Below are positions 1-11,924 of a stretch of DNA of 64,000 nt, one piece after another. Source of the stretch: Gammaproteobacteria bacterium (GTDB lineage: Bacteria; Pseudomonadota; Gammaproteobacteria; Acidiferrobacterales; Sulfurifustaceae). Location of the stretch: positions 1 through 64,000 of the forward strand of contig JACQFZ010000051.1 of NCBI GenBank assembly GCA_016199745.1, written 5' to 3'. How positions within the stretch are numbered: the first letter of the stretch is position 1; each line of letters starts with the position of its first letter. A program made the translations under genes and the position numbers. The notes beneath the pieces are model-generated. The model had not been told where the DNA came from. It saw only the letters and a program-made list of their open reading frames with translations, and made no database searches.

Positions 1-69
1 CCGGGTATCGCCCAGTTCACAGTCCCCAAACATCTGTCGTGACCATTCCAGTGCGTCCTTGGGTATCAT
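1..69 (-). CDS. IS4-family transposase, N-terminal 23 residues (partial)
   Basis: On the minus strand an ATG at 69-67 opens a frame that is still open at position 1. It encodes MIPKDALEWSRQMF followed by GDCELGDTR. The W-x4-F-x4-LGD-x-R pattern is the start of the Tn5-type transposase N-terminal DNA-binding domain (IS50 has ADWAKSVF then ALGDPRRT). The DDE catalytic core lies outside the window, so activity cannot be judged. The match to an IS50-like terminal repeat 52 bp upstream supports the call. Confidence 0.7.
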   Translation of the reverse strand, partial: MIPKDALEWSRQMFGDCELGDTR

Positions 70-139
70 CGTAATCCATCGGTTTTTTGTTTCAGAGAAT
101 TTGAAACTACTTCTCAGTGGAAATGTGATCAAGAGACAG
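1..139 (-). mobile_element. End of an IS4-family (IS50/Tn5-like) insertion sequence
   Basis: The reverse complement of 121-139 reads CTGTCTCTTGATCACATTT. Its first 14 bases match the inside end of IS50/Tn5 as I remember it (CTGTCTCTTGATCA). Inward from this end, at 69, a transposase reading frame starts and runs off the left edge. The 70-bp gap between terminus and start codon suits an IS of this group. The element ends at 139, against a CCCTC-type extragenic repeat that begins at 141. The target duplication cannot be checked because the other end is outside the window. Confidence 0.75.
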
Positions 140-525
140 GCCCTCGCGGGGGAGGGTTAGGGTGGGGGGTGAGTTGAATGGGTTTTTGCGGTTGCTGTTA
201 ATCCCCGTGTGGCGCATTCCGAGCATCGGAGCTTTTGGCCTCGAGCGCGCAGGAGGCGCGCGTCTGGCTCAGTACAGGGATGTACTGTGCCAGACATAGT
301 TAGTCGCCAAAAGTGAGAAGCGGAGGAAGGTTTTGCGCCACCCCGGGGGGTGCTTTCTTTTGGTTACTTTTCGGGTGCTGTACCGGGACGTACGAATGTC
401 GCGAGCGCAGGATGCGCAGGAGCGACCACAAGCAAAGAAAAGTAACCCTGGGCGGCGGGGCGGAGCATCCCGCTGATGACATTTATTACCTCGACCGGCA
501 TCGCCCCTACGGGGCGATTCAACCT
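140..525. repeat. Intergenic region made of extragenic repeats (no gene seen)
   Basis: No convincing coding frame lies between the IS end and metH; two short ORFs here lie over repeats. The region contains a CCCTC/GAGGG hairpin (141-156) with a G-rich tail resembling the one at 59601-59630. It also has a 14-bp inverted repeat with one mismatch (263-276 with 281-294, core CAGTACA/TGTACTG). A perfect 11-bp inverted repeat GGTTACTTTTC/GAAAAGTAACC (362-372 with 437-447) encloses about 64 bp. These look like dispersed extragenic elements. Whether they are transcribed is unknown. Confidence 0.6.
501..517 (-). terminator. Possible hairpin terminator after metH
   Basis: TCGCCCC-TAC-GGGGCGA forms a perfect 7-bp stem with a 3-nt loop, starting 9 bp beyond the metH stop. 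There is no clear U-tract on the minus-strand transcript, so it may only be a processing or stabilising hairpin. Confidence 0.4.
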
Positions 526-4245
<3,720 letters not shown>

Positions 4246-4510
4246 TGTTCGGCGGTTTCCTTTGCCACTTCACTAATTTCAATCGTCGTAATAGGAGCGA
4301 ATTACGAGCTCCCAGCGAGCGGCCACCTTACCATCGGCCGTCAGGAGCGTCATACCGTGACAGCTGTGAGGGCACTGCTAAACTTTTGTATCCGCTCGAG
4401 ATTGGTTGCGGCAAGCGCTTACAAATGGCAGTCGAGCCTACGTCGGTTAGCCGTTTGAGGCATGAATCTTGCGAGAAATACGTCGATTCGTCCACGAGGG
4501 GCGTTTTTGT

Positions 4511-7096
4511 ATGTTGGGGTCCACGGAGAAGGGCAAACCCTTCGCCAGCAGCATCCGCCGGTCGAAGGGGCGATCGCTCAGTCGGCGGGTCGTCACTGCT
4601 ATTTTATTATGCAGCACTGTTTTTGCGCTGATCGCGACCGGCGTACAGCTGCTATTGGATTACCGGCGCGACGTTTCCGAGATCGAAGTGCGCATGCTCA
4701 ACATCGAGCGTTCCTATGTCGAGAGTGTCTCGGTTGCGTTATGGGACTTCGACATGCGGCAGATTCGTACGCAGATTGAAGGCATCCGTCGCTTGCCGGA
4801 CATTCGCTTCGTGTTGTTGCGCGACGCCAGCGGCGACATCGTCGATCAGGTGGGTGCGCGGCCGGAAAAGTTCGACATTATCCATCGGGAAATGCCGGTG
4901 GTGTTCATCAAAGATAATGCGGCGCGGGATCACGTTCCGTTGGGTACGCTGATAATCGACGCCTCGCTCGACGATGTTTATCAACGTCTAGGCGACAAGG
5001 TCCTGGTCATTCTCGTCACGCAGACCATCAAGACATTCGTCGTTTCGCTATTCATCCTTTTTATTTTCAATCGACTCGTCAGTCAGCATTTGACGGTGAT
5101 GGCGCGTTATGCCAGCCGGCTCGATATGAGTAATTTGGGCGAGCAGTTGGTGTTGCCGAGAAAAAAATTGCCACAGCCGGATGAGTTCGACGTGTTGGTA
5201 TCGGCGATCAATAACATGAGCGCTTCGATTCGACACGATGTCGATGAGTTAACGCGCTATCGCGCGCATTTGGAAGAAGTGGTGACCGACCGCACTTCCG
5301 AGCTGGGACAGAAAGTCAGCGAGCTGAAGACAGTGGTGCACCGGCTCAATAATGAAATCAACGAGCGCGAGTTGGCCGAGCGCACGTTGCGTGAAGGTGA
5401 GGAACGCTATCGCCAATTGGTCGAGATGTCGCCCGACGCGATCATGATCGAGCGCGACAGTAGTATCGTTTTCGCCAACGGCGCGACGTTGCGTTTGCTC
5501 GGCGCAGCATCGGCCGAGCAAGTGCTGGGCCGGCCGACGTTGGAACTGGTGCCGCCGGAATGGCACACGGCGACGTGCGAGCAGATACAAAAGTTATTGC
5601 AGGGCGGACGCGAGTTGCGGTTGATGGAGGCGAAGATGCGCCGGGTCGACGGTACCGACATCGACGTCGAAGTGACGCGCGCGGCGTTTCAGTATGCCGG
5701 CCAAGCGGCGATTCAGACGGTGGTTCACGACATCACTCGCCACAAGCAATTCGAAGAGCAATTGCGTCATCAGGCGTTGTACGACGCCTTGACCGGTTTA
5801 CCGAACCGCACATTGTTGATGGACCGGTTGCAACAGGCGATGATCTTGGCCGAACGGCAGCGCCGTCACATCACTGTTGTCTTCATCGATCTCGATCGCT
5901 TCAAGCTGGTCAACGATAGCCTCGGCCACGACGCCGGTGACGAGCTGCTGCGTACGGTTACGCGGCGGATGTCGGCGCATATACGCAAGAGCGATACGCT
6001 GGCGCGTTTGGGCGGCGACGAATTCATTCTGTTGTTAGCCGATGTCCTGGACGAAGCGGCGTTGTCGAATTTATTGCAGCGTTTCACCGGCGCCATTTCC
6101 AGCCCCATCATTCTGCATGGCCAAGAAATCACGCTGACCTGCAGCATCGGTTGCAGTACCTACCCGCAAGACGGTAACGACGCCGGTACCTTGCTCAAGC
6201 ACGCTGATACCGCGATGTATAAGGCCAAGGAAAGCGGGCGCAACAACGTCAAATGTTATCGCGCCGACATGTATACGCGCGTCAGCGAGCAACTGGTCAT
6301 GGAATCCGGCCTGCGCCGCGCGTTGGAGCGCGACGAGTTGTTACTGCATTATCAACCGCAACTCGATCTGCGCAGCGGTGCCGTCGTCGGTATCGAAGCG
6401 CTGATTCGCTGGCGCCATCCCGAGCTCGGTTTAGTCGCGCCCGGTCGGTTCATTCCACTGGCCGAAGAAACCGGCCTGATTGCGCCGATTGGCGAATGGG
6501 TCATTCGCACCGCCTGTGCGCAGGCGCGTGCCTGGCAACGAGCCGGCCTGGCGCCGATACGCATGGCGGTTAATCTGTCGATGCATCAGCTGGTACAGGC
6601 GAGCCTCGAGGCTCAAGTCGGGCGTGCGTTGGTCGATTCCGGTTTGGCGGCCGAATATTTGGAATTCGAAATCACCGAAAGCATGTCGATGAACGACCCC
6701 GAGCTCACGCTCCATATCCTGACGCGATTGAAGGCCATGGGCACCAGCATCGCCATCGATGATTTCGGTTGCGGCTACTCCAACTTGGGGTACTTGAAAC
6801 GTTTTCCGGTCGATCGAATCAAGCTCGACCGCTCGTTCGTGTCCGATCTGGTACGCGAATCCGATGACGGTGCGATCGCCAAAGCCATTATCGGTATGGC
6901 TCACAGCCTACATCTGCCGGTTGTCGCCGAAGGCGTGGAGCATCGTGAGCAGCTAACATTGTTGTTGGCGTACGGTTGCGATGAAATGCAGGGCTATTAT
7001 TACAGTCCACCGCTGCCGGCCGATGAATGTGCGAAGCTGCTGCGTTCGGGCAGAATACTCGATGTTTCGGTGGCCCGGCGTGGCATTCTTAAATGA
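4511..7096 (+). CDS. Membrane-bound sensor with PAS, GGDEF and EAL domains
   Basis: Likely makes and/or degrades the second messenger cyclic di-GMP. The 861-residue protein has a first membrane segment at about 26-48, a periplasmic sensor region of some 120 residues, a second membrane segment near 170-195, a HAMP-like linker, one PAS domain (roughly 300-410), a GGDEF domain (intact LGGDEF, G501-F505) and an EAL domain (intact EAL at 629-631). Both active-site signatures are complete, so it may be bifunctional. I chose ATG 4511 because AGGGG lies 9 nt upstream; a TTG at 4469 would add 14 residues. The next gene starts 16 bp after its stop and encodes a periplasmic binding protein, which may feed this sensor. 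Confidence 0.93.
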   Translation: MLGSTEKGKPFASSIRRSKGRSLSRRVVTAILLCSTVFALIATGVQLLLDYRRDVSEIEVRMLNIERSYVESVSVALWDFDMRQIRTQIEGIRRLPDIRFVLLRDASGDIVDQVGARPEKFDIIHREMPVVFIKDNAARDHVPLGTLIIDASLDDVYQRLGDKVLVILVTQTIKTFVVSLFILFIFNRLVSQHLTVMARYASRLDMSNLGEQLVLPRKKLPQPDEFDVLVSAINNMSASIRHDVDELTRYRAHLEEVVTDRTSELGQKVSELKTVVHRLNNEINERELAERTLREGEERYRQLVEMSPDAIMIERDSSIVFANGATLRLLGAASAEQVLGRPTLELVPPEWHTATCEQIQKLLQGGRELRLMEAKMRRVDGTDIDVEVTRAAFQYAGQAAIQTVVHDITRHKQFEEQLRHQALYDALTGLPNRTLLMDRLQQAMILAERQRRHITVVFIDLDRFKLVNDSLGHDAGDELLRTVTRRMSAHIRKSDTLARLGGDEFILLLADVLDEAALSNLLQRFTGAISSPIILHGQEITLTCSIGCSTYPQDGNDAGTLLKHADTAMYKAKESGRNNVKCYRADMYTRVSEQLVMESGLRRALERDELLLHYQPQLDLRSGAVVGIEALIRWRHPELGLVAPGRFIPLAEETGLIAPIGEWVIRTACAQARAWQRAGLAPIRMAVNLSMHQLVQASLEAQVGRALVDSGLAAEYLEFEITESMSMNDPELTLHILTRLKAMGTSIAIDDFGCGYSNLGYLKRFPVDRIKLDRSFVSDLVRESDDGAIAKAIIGMAHSLHLPVVAEGVEHREQLTLLLAYGCDEMQGYYYSPPLPADECAKLLRSGRILDVSVARRGILK

Positions 7097-7112
7097 TGGA
7101 ATGGAGAAACCC

Positions 7113-7868
7113 ATGTTGACTCAGCGCTGTCGTTCGGTCGTTGCCTGTTTAGCGTTTTTTGCCGCAGTGCTATTCGCATTTCCGGCGTCGGCCGCGGATT
7201 CGCTGCGACTGGTTTCCACCGAATTTCCGCCCTATACCGGCAAGTCGTTAGCGCACGGTGGTATCGCCACCGAGATCGCCACCGAAGCGTTCAAACGTGC
7301 CGGCTATAGCGTGAAGGTGGAATTTCTTCCGTGGGCGCGTGCTTTGCAGGTGGGCCAGACCGGCAAGGTCGACGGCATCGTCGGTATCTGGCACAGCAAA
7401 GAGCGCGAACAATGGTTCGATTTTCGGGAACCGCTGTTGCCGAACTCCATCGGCTTTTACAAGCGCAGCGGTACCTCGGTGGCATACCAGTCAGTCGCCG
7501 ATCTCGCGTCGTACAGCGTCGGCGTAGTCCGCAGCTACGCCAATCCAGAAGTGTTCAACAATGCCAAAAAATTGCGTGTGGAAGAGGTGGTCGATGACGA
7601 AACGAATCTGCGCAAGCTCGGCGCCGGTCGCATCGACCTGGTCTTGATCGACAAGGGGGTGGCGCGCTATCTGCTCGACACCTCGTTGCCCGACCTTAAC
7701 GGCAAGATCGAATGGATCGGGCCGGCCGTTGCCGAAATGCCGCTGTATGTCGCCTTTTCAAAGAATGCCGCCGACCATGAAAAGAAATCGGCTGCCTTCG
7801 ACCGCGGGTTTAAAGCGTTGCAGAAGGATGGAACGTTGAAGAAGCTGCTGAGCAAATACGGCTTATAG
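7113..7868 (+). CDS. Periplasmic solute-binding protein, family 3 (orphan)
   Basis: 251-residue secreted protein with a signal peptide (CLAFFAAVLFAFPASA, cleavage near residue 28) and the family 3 fold typical of amino-acid ABC transport (RLVSTEFPPYTG at the mature N-terminus; a WHSKEREQWFDFREPL segment). The start is the ATG at 7113, with GGAG 7 nt upstream. No ABC permease or ATPase is nearby. It lies 16 bp behind the GGDEF-EAL gene, so it may sense a ligand for that enzyme rather than import it; that is inference. The ligand is unknown. Confidence 0.88.
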   Translation: MLTQRCRSVVACLAFFAAVLFAFPASAADSLRLVSTEFPPYTGKSLAHGGIATEIATEAFKRAGYSVKVEFLPWARALQVGQTGKVDGIVGIWHSKEREQWFDFREPLLPNSIGFYKRSGTSVAYQSVADLASYSVGVVRSYANPEVFNNAKKLRVEEVVDDETNLRKLGAGRIDLVLIDKGVARYLLDTSLPDLNGKIEWIGPAVAEMPLYVAFSKNAADHEKKSAAFDRGFKALQKDGTLKKLLSKYGL

Positions 7869-7893
7869 TTGCCGCGGCCGATCGTCGCCGGTC

Positions 7894-8919
7894 TTAAGCT
7901 TCCATTGTTGCCGGCCGGCTTGCCAGCCCGAACACCAGCAGCCGTTGAATAAATTCCTCGTAGCTCATACCGGCCTTGACGGCCGATAGCGTGCAGTCCT
8001 CATCGCGGGCGATGCCGGGGTTGGGGTTGGCCTCGAGCACGTTTAACTTGTCGTCCGGTGTCAGCCGTAGATCGATGCGGGCATAGCCGTTCAAGTCGAG
8101 CGCGCGGTAAATGCGCTTGCACAGTTGTGTGACTCTAGTGGCGATCGGCGGCGCCAAGCGTGCGAACTGGTATTCGATCTGCCAGCGCGAGCGATATTGT
8201 TCGTCCCACTTTACTTTATAAGTCGCAAGCTTCGGCACGCCTTGGCTGTTGTCGCCGAAGACCAGCTCGCGCACCGGCAGCACTTCGAGCTTGCGATTGC
8301 CGATTACGGTGACGTACAGCTCGCGCCCGTCGATGTACTGCTCGGCGATGGCGTCGCCCTTGAACTTCTCGTGGATCAATTGCACGCGCTCGCGCAGCTC
8401 GCTTTCGTTCTCGACGTACGACGCCTGGGCGATACCGACCGAGCCTTCCTCGAGTAGCGACTTGACGATCATCGGAAAGCGCAACCGGCGCATGCGACCG
8501 ATGCGCTGGCCGTAGGGGAAGACAATGAAATCGGGTACGTTGACGCGATGGTAGGCAAGAATTTTTTTTGATAGCGCTTTATCGCGCGCCAGCAGTAGGC
8601 CGCGCGGATTACAACCGGTGTACGGCAGCTTCATCATCGCCAGATAACTGACGACGTAGTAATCGAATGCGCTATTGCCGGCGAAATCTTCGAGCAGGTT
8701 GAAGGCGATGTGCGGTTTCCATTCTTCGATGGTTTTGCGGATCGGCGTAAGGTCGTCGTATACGCCGACGACTTTTACCTCGTGTCCAAGCTTGAGCAAC
8801 GCCTGCTTGACGTCGAACTCGGTGCGAAATTTCTCCATGCGCGGATCGTCCGCGTCCTTCAGATCTTCCGGCGGCACCAGCGAGTAGTGCACCAGCATCA
8901 GCACGCGCATCTTCTTCAT
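7894..8919 (-). CDS. ATP-grasp ligase, D-Ala-D-Ala ligase/RimK-like
   Basis: 341-residue ATP-grasp enzyme. Such enzymes activate a carboxylate with ATP as an acyl phosphate and join it to an amine or thiol. Visible features: an N-terminal Rossmann-like half (MRVLMLVHY), an ATP-binding middle (PMIVKSLLEEGSVGIAQ) and the metal-binding end motif LEANPNPG near 295-302. The ATG at 8919 overlaps the upstream metallopeptidase stop by 4 bp (ATGA), implying translational coupling. The substrate is unknown. It is not a normal Ddl, since no cell-wall genes are near and the sequence differs. It is the third gene of a TraB/metallopeptidase/ligase operon. Confidence 0.85.
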   Translation of the reverse strand: MKKMRVLMLVHYSLVPPEDLKDADDPRMEKFRTEFDVKQALLKLGHEVKVVGVYDDLTPIRKTIEEWKPHIAFNLLEDFAGNSAFDYYVVSYLAMMKLPYTGCNPRGLLLARDKALSKKILAYHRVNVPDFIVFPYGQRIGRMRRLRFPMIVKSLLEEGSVGIAQASYVENESELRERVQLIHEKFKGDAIAEQYIDGRELYVTVIGNRKLEVLPVRELVFGDNSQGVPKLATYKVKWDEQYRSRWQIEYQFARLAPPIATRVTQLCKRIYRALDLNGYARIDLRLTPDDKLNVLEANPNPGIARDEDCTLSAVKAGMSYEEFIQRLLVFGLASRPATMEA

Positions 8920-10088
8920 AAGGTGACGCGAAAACCGCCGGTGTGTAGTTTGTTCATGACGACCGTCGTCAAGTAGACGGTAATATCGGGTTTCATAGCG
9001 GTATCGTCCTTGGCAACGCGCAATCCGAGTGCGTCGCAACGTGCGACCATCTCCCTAAGTACTTCGCTGATGCGGTAGTTATATTCCGATGTCCAGCGCG
9101 AGACGATGTCGATTATCTCCGAGCGGTTCCGGCGAATATAGTGCGACGCGCGCTCGTTGTGCTTGTGTTCATCGGTGGCGGAGAACAAGCGCGACAGGTC
9201 GGCGTCGAAGAATTCGGGTTGATCTCGGCGGTAGCGTTTTTGTTTGTCGGTGTAGTATTCGCGCAGCGTCATCTTCAGCTCGCGCAGCGGCAACACCAAG
9301 CGACGATTACTGAGTCGCGGTGTCTTCGTTTGAATTTCCGGCATCAAACGATCGACGTACTCGAGTTTTTTCAGCGCCGGCCAATCGCGATAGCGTTTGC
9401 GCCAATCGAGGTTGGGCGTGAGCCAGACGGCGAAGGTCTCGGCCCAATCTTCGTGCGGGTGACTTTGCGCGTACCAGTTCGGCAGGTGCGCGACGAAGCG
9501 TTTGCTGTGCGGTCGCGGAACGTAGGTGTCCGGGTACCGTTCGCTCGAGCGACCGAAGTGCTGCTGCCAGTCGCGCCGACGGTGCAATTCATAAGCGTTG
9601 AGCAGGGCGTGACCGGCCTCGTGGCGCAACAACTTCAGACAATCGTTGTGCGAACCGCCTTCGACTTCGAGCATGCGTTCTTGCTCGAGCCGTTTGAGCC
9701 GCGGGTGCGCGAGAAAAAACGGAATGGCGATGCCGGGCACGCCGTCCGGACTGAACCACTCGTCCGACAGCCAACAGTGCGGCCGAAACTTGAAGCCGCG
9801 GCGCTTGAGCTCGGCGTGCAAGCGACGGACGCGTCTGGACAGCTCGGTGCCTTCGATACGCAGCGGTAAATCTGCGATGCGCAGATCGAGCAGGCGCTCG
9901 ATCGATAAGTCGGCCCATAGCCGCGGAACGCGACGCGCCCGGCGGACGACGCGCTTACGTGCACGCTTCGGCCGACGCTTGCTGACGCGGCGGCGGGTGG
10001 TGGTACGGCGTACCCGTTTGCGCGCACGCACGCGCTTGCGCGGACGGCGGCGCGTGCTGGGGCGGCGAGGGCGGCGCTTGCTGGCCAC
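8916..10088 (-). CDS. Putative zinc metallopeptidase with Arg-rich N-terminal tail
   Basis: 390-residue protein. The first 53 residues (from the chosen GTG) hold about 32 Arg or Lys, in runs broken by Pro, Val, Thr and Ser, like a histone-tail or nucleic-acid-binding extension. The rest resembles putative zinc-binding metallopeptidases: HEAGH at about 156-160 would supply two His ligands and the catalytic Glu, and EDWAE at about 213-217 a third ligand. No signal peptide or membrane segment is seen. The start is uncertain: GTG 10088 lies 7 bp after the traB-like stop, while the frame stays open upstream to 10175 inside that gene. It is coupled to the ATP-grasp gene by an ATGA overlap. The substrate is unknown. 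Confidence 0.75.
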   Translation of the reverse strand: MASKRRPRRPSTRRRPRKRVRARKRVRRTTTRRRVSKRRPKRARKRVVRRARRVPRLWADLSIERLLDLRIADLPLRIEGTELSRRVRRLHAELKRRGFKFRPHCWLSDEWFSPDGVPGIAIPFFLAHPRLKRLEQERMLEVEGGSHNDCLKLLRHEAGHALLNAYELHRRRDWQQHFGRSSERYPDTYVPRPHSKRFVAHLPNWYAQSHPHEDWAETFAVWLTPNLDWRKRYRDWPALKKLEYVDRLMPEIQTKTPRLSNRRLVLPLRELKMTLREYYTDKQKRYRRDQPEFFDADLSRLFSATDEHKHNERASHYIRRNRSEIIDIVSRWTSEYNYRISEVLREMVARCDALGLRVAKDDTAMKPDITVYLTTVVMNKLHTGGFRVTL

Positions 10089-10095
10089 GCGGCGA

Positions 10096-11007
10096 TTAGT
10101 AAACCATAGTGACGCGATAACCTTTGCGTTCGAGCAGCGCCAGCACACCGTCGGCGCCGCCGAGATGGGCGGCACCGATGGCGATGAAGGCGTTGCCTTC
10201 TTTGAGACGCGGTTCCATGCGCTCGACCATGCGCGGGTTGCGATCTTGCAGCAACCGTTTCATCAGCGCGTCGTGCATGTGCGCATCTTGCGGCCGGCTG
10301 TCGTTCATCAGCGCGGCTATGCCGGCGAGATCGCGTGCGAGGTAAGCGCGTGTCAGCTGTTCCATCTGTGGTTTGATGGTGGCGCGATCACGCACTGTTT
10401 CTTTCAGCAGTTGCACTTGGTCCGCCTCCGACAGTCCATCGAACACCGCCACTTGCTCGGCGATGGTCTCTAAACCGTACACCGGTTTACCGGCGGTTGT
10501 CGCCTGTTGTTGCAGCTGCAAATCGAGCGCGACACCGCTGGGTGTGAGGAACATCGTCGCTACGACCCAGGGTTTTTGTTTTTCGAGCAGCTCGGTCGAC
10601 AACCCGAATTCTTGCATCGCCCGACGAGTCTCGGTATATAGCGCCTCGCCGAGCACCGACGGCAGGGTACGCTCGTCGAGATAAAGCATGCGCTCAGCCA
10701 GTGTCGTTATGGCGGCGGCATCGAGCAATGCTTCGATGGTCAAGCTGGTGGTCTGTGCCAGCGATTGCTGTACCGGTGCCGATAGATTGAGTACACGTTG
10801 ATCGGCGCTGTGCAGCGTACCGAAAACGAAGCTGGGTTTACCGATCGGCGGTGTGATGCGCCAAAGCAGGCCCTGCTCGAAACGCTTGGCCGCTTCGACA
10901 CGGGTCGTGGCGGTCGCCGTCGACGTCGCCAGCACCGGCATGCCGCTCGACATCCCTAAGAAGGTTGCGCTGAGCCACAGCAGCAGTGCGCGCGCGCGGG
11001 TGTTCAT
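10096..11007 (-). CDS. TraB/GumN family protein, secreted
   Basis: 303 residues with a signal peptide (LLLWLSATFLGMSSGMPVLA). The TraB/GumN hallmarks are present: SFVFGTLHSAD near the N-terminus and IAIGAAHLGGADGVLALLERKGY near the C-terminus. The family is proposed to be metallo-hydrolases or proteases related to Tiki and ChaN-like folds, but bacterial substrates are mostly unknown. It is the first gene of the operon with the Arg-rich metallopeptidase and ATP-grasp ligase. Its promoter must lie in the short divergent gap shared with the MipA-like gene. Confidence 0.87.
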   Translation of the reverse strand: MNTRARALLLWLSATFLGMSSGMPVLATSTATATTRVEAAKRFEQGLLWRITPPIGKPSFVFGTLHSADQRVLNLSAPVQQSLAQTTSLTIEALLDAAAITTLAERMLYLDERTLPSVLGEALYTETRRAMQEFGLSTELLEKQKPWVVATMFLTPSGVALDLQLQQQATTAGKPVYGLETIAEQVAVFDGLSEADQVQLLKETVRDRATIKPQMEQLTRAYLARDLAGIAALMNDSRPQDAHMHDALMKRLLQDRNPRMVERMEPRLKEGNAFIAIGAAHLGGADGVLALLERKGYRVTMVY

Positions 11008-11057
11008 AACGACCGTCCCTTTTGGTTTATTAGCATTATAGGCAGGTGATACGTAAC

Positions 11058-11900
11058 ATGCGGAATATGCACAAAATAATCATTCGCTGTGGGTTGCTGT
11101 TGGTGGCGCTGTCGTCATTGGCCGCACACGGTGCCGAGCTGCCGCTGTGGGAGGCTGGACTCGGTGTTGCCGGTCTTAGCATTCCCGATTATCGCGGCTC
11201 GGACGAGCGCTCGCAGTTCCTGCTGCCGTTGCCTTATGTGGTCTATCGCGGTGAGAACTGGAAGGTCGACCGCGAAGGGCTGCGCGGCGACCTATTTCGT
11301 AGCAACCGGCTACGGCTCGACCTGAGCTTCAGCGCCGGGCCGCCGTCGAAAAGCGACGATGACGACGGCGCGCGTGCCGGTATGCCCGAACTCGACCCGA
11401 CGTTCGAGGCCGGACCGGCGCTGCGCATCCAGCTCGACGATCGCGAGCAAGACGACCAGCGCTGGTCGCTGGTGCTGCCGGTGCGCTGGGTGGCGGCGAG
11501 CGATTTCCGGCATGCCGAATCGCTCGGCTGGGTATTCTCGCCGTACCTGCGTTATGCCCGGCGCGATCTGATTCCCGGTTGGACGCTCGATAGCTCGATC
11601 GGTTTTATGTACGCCGGCGAGCGTTACCATAATTATTATTATGATGTGACCGACGAATTCGCTACGCCGGCGCGCCCGGCCTACGACGCCGGCCGCGGAT
11701 ACAGCGGCAGCCGCGTGACTGCTGCTATCAGTAAACGCTTCGATCGTTTCTGGGTCGGCGGTTTCGTGCGTTACGACTATCTCGGCGGTGCGGTTTTCGA
11801 CGATAGCCCATTGGTGCGTACCGATCATTCGTTGATGATCGGCGGCGGCATCGCTTGGATTTTCGCGCGTTCCGCCGAGACCGTACCGTCTCTGCAATAG
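11058..11900 (+). CDS. MipA/OmpV family outer-membrane protein
   Basis: 280-residue beta-barrel protein with a signal peptide (LLLVALSSLAAHGAE). Family features include GVAGLSIPDYRGSDERS after the signal, PYVVYRG, and alternating aromatic strands ending in GGGIAWIFAR. MipA in E. coli links murein hydrolases and synthases; OmpV-type proteins are also induced by envelope stress, so the role here is only an inference. I chose ATG 11058 because AGGTGAT, a good anti-SD complement, ends 7 nt upstream; a GTG at 11046 would add four residues. It is divergent from the TraB-like gene. Confidence 0.87.
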   Translation: MRNMHKIIIRCGLLLVALSSLAAHGAELPLWEAGLGVAGLSIPDYRGSDERSQFLLPLPYVVYRGENWKVDREGLRGDLFRSNRLRLDLSFSAGPPSKSDDDDGARAGMPELDPTFEAGPALRIQLDDREQDDQRWSLVLPVRWVAASDFRHAESLGWVFSPYLRYARRDLIPGWTLDSSIGFMYAGERYHNYYYDVTDEFATPARPAYDAGRGYSGSRVTAAISKRFDRFWVGGFVRYDYLGGAVFDDSPLVRTDHSLMIGGGIAWIFARSAETVPSLQ

Positions 11901-11924
11901 CTTTGTTTCTGGTAACATCGACGT

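Noticed and set aside
4246-4468. SAM, SAH or cobalamin riboswitch upstream of metH
   Set aside because: The 223-bp leader shows none of the conserved cores I know for these riboswitches. A covariance-model search would settle it.
9646-10473. 275-residue plus-strand frame, very Arg-rich
   Set aside because: It is antisense to the metallopeptidase and TraB-like genes; its basic content mirrors the Arg codons of the opposite strand.
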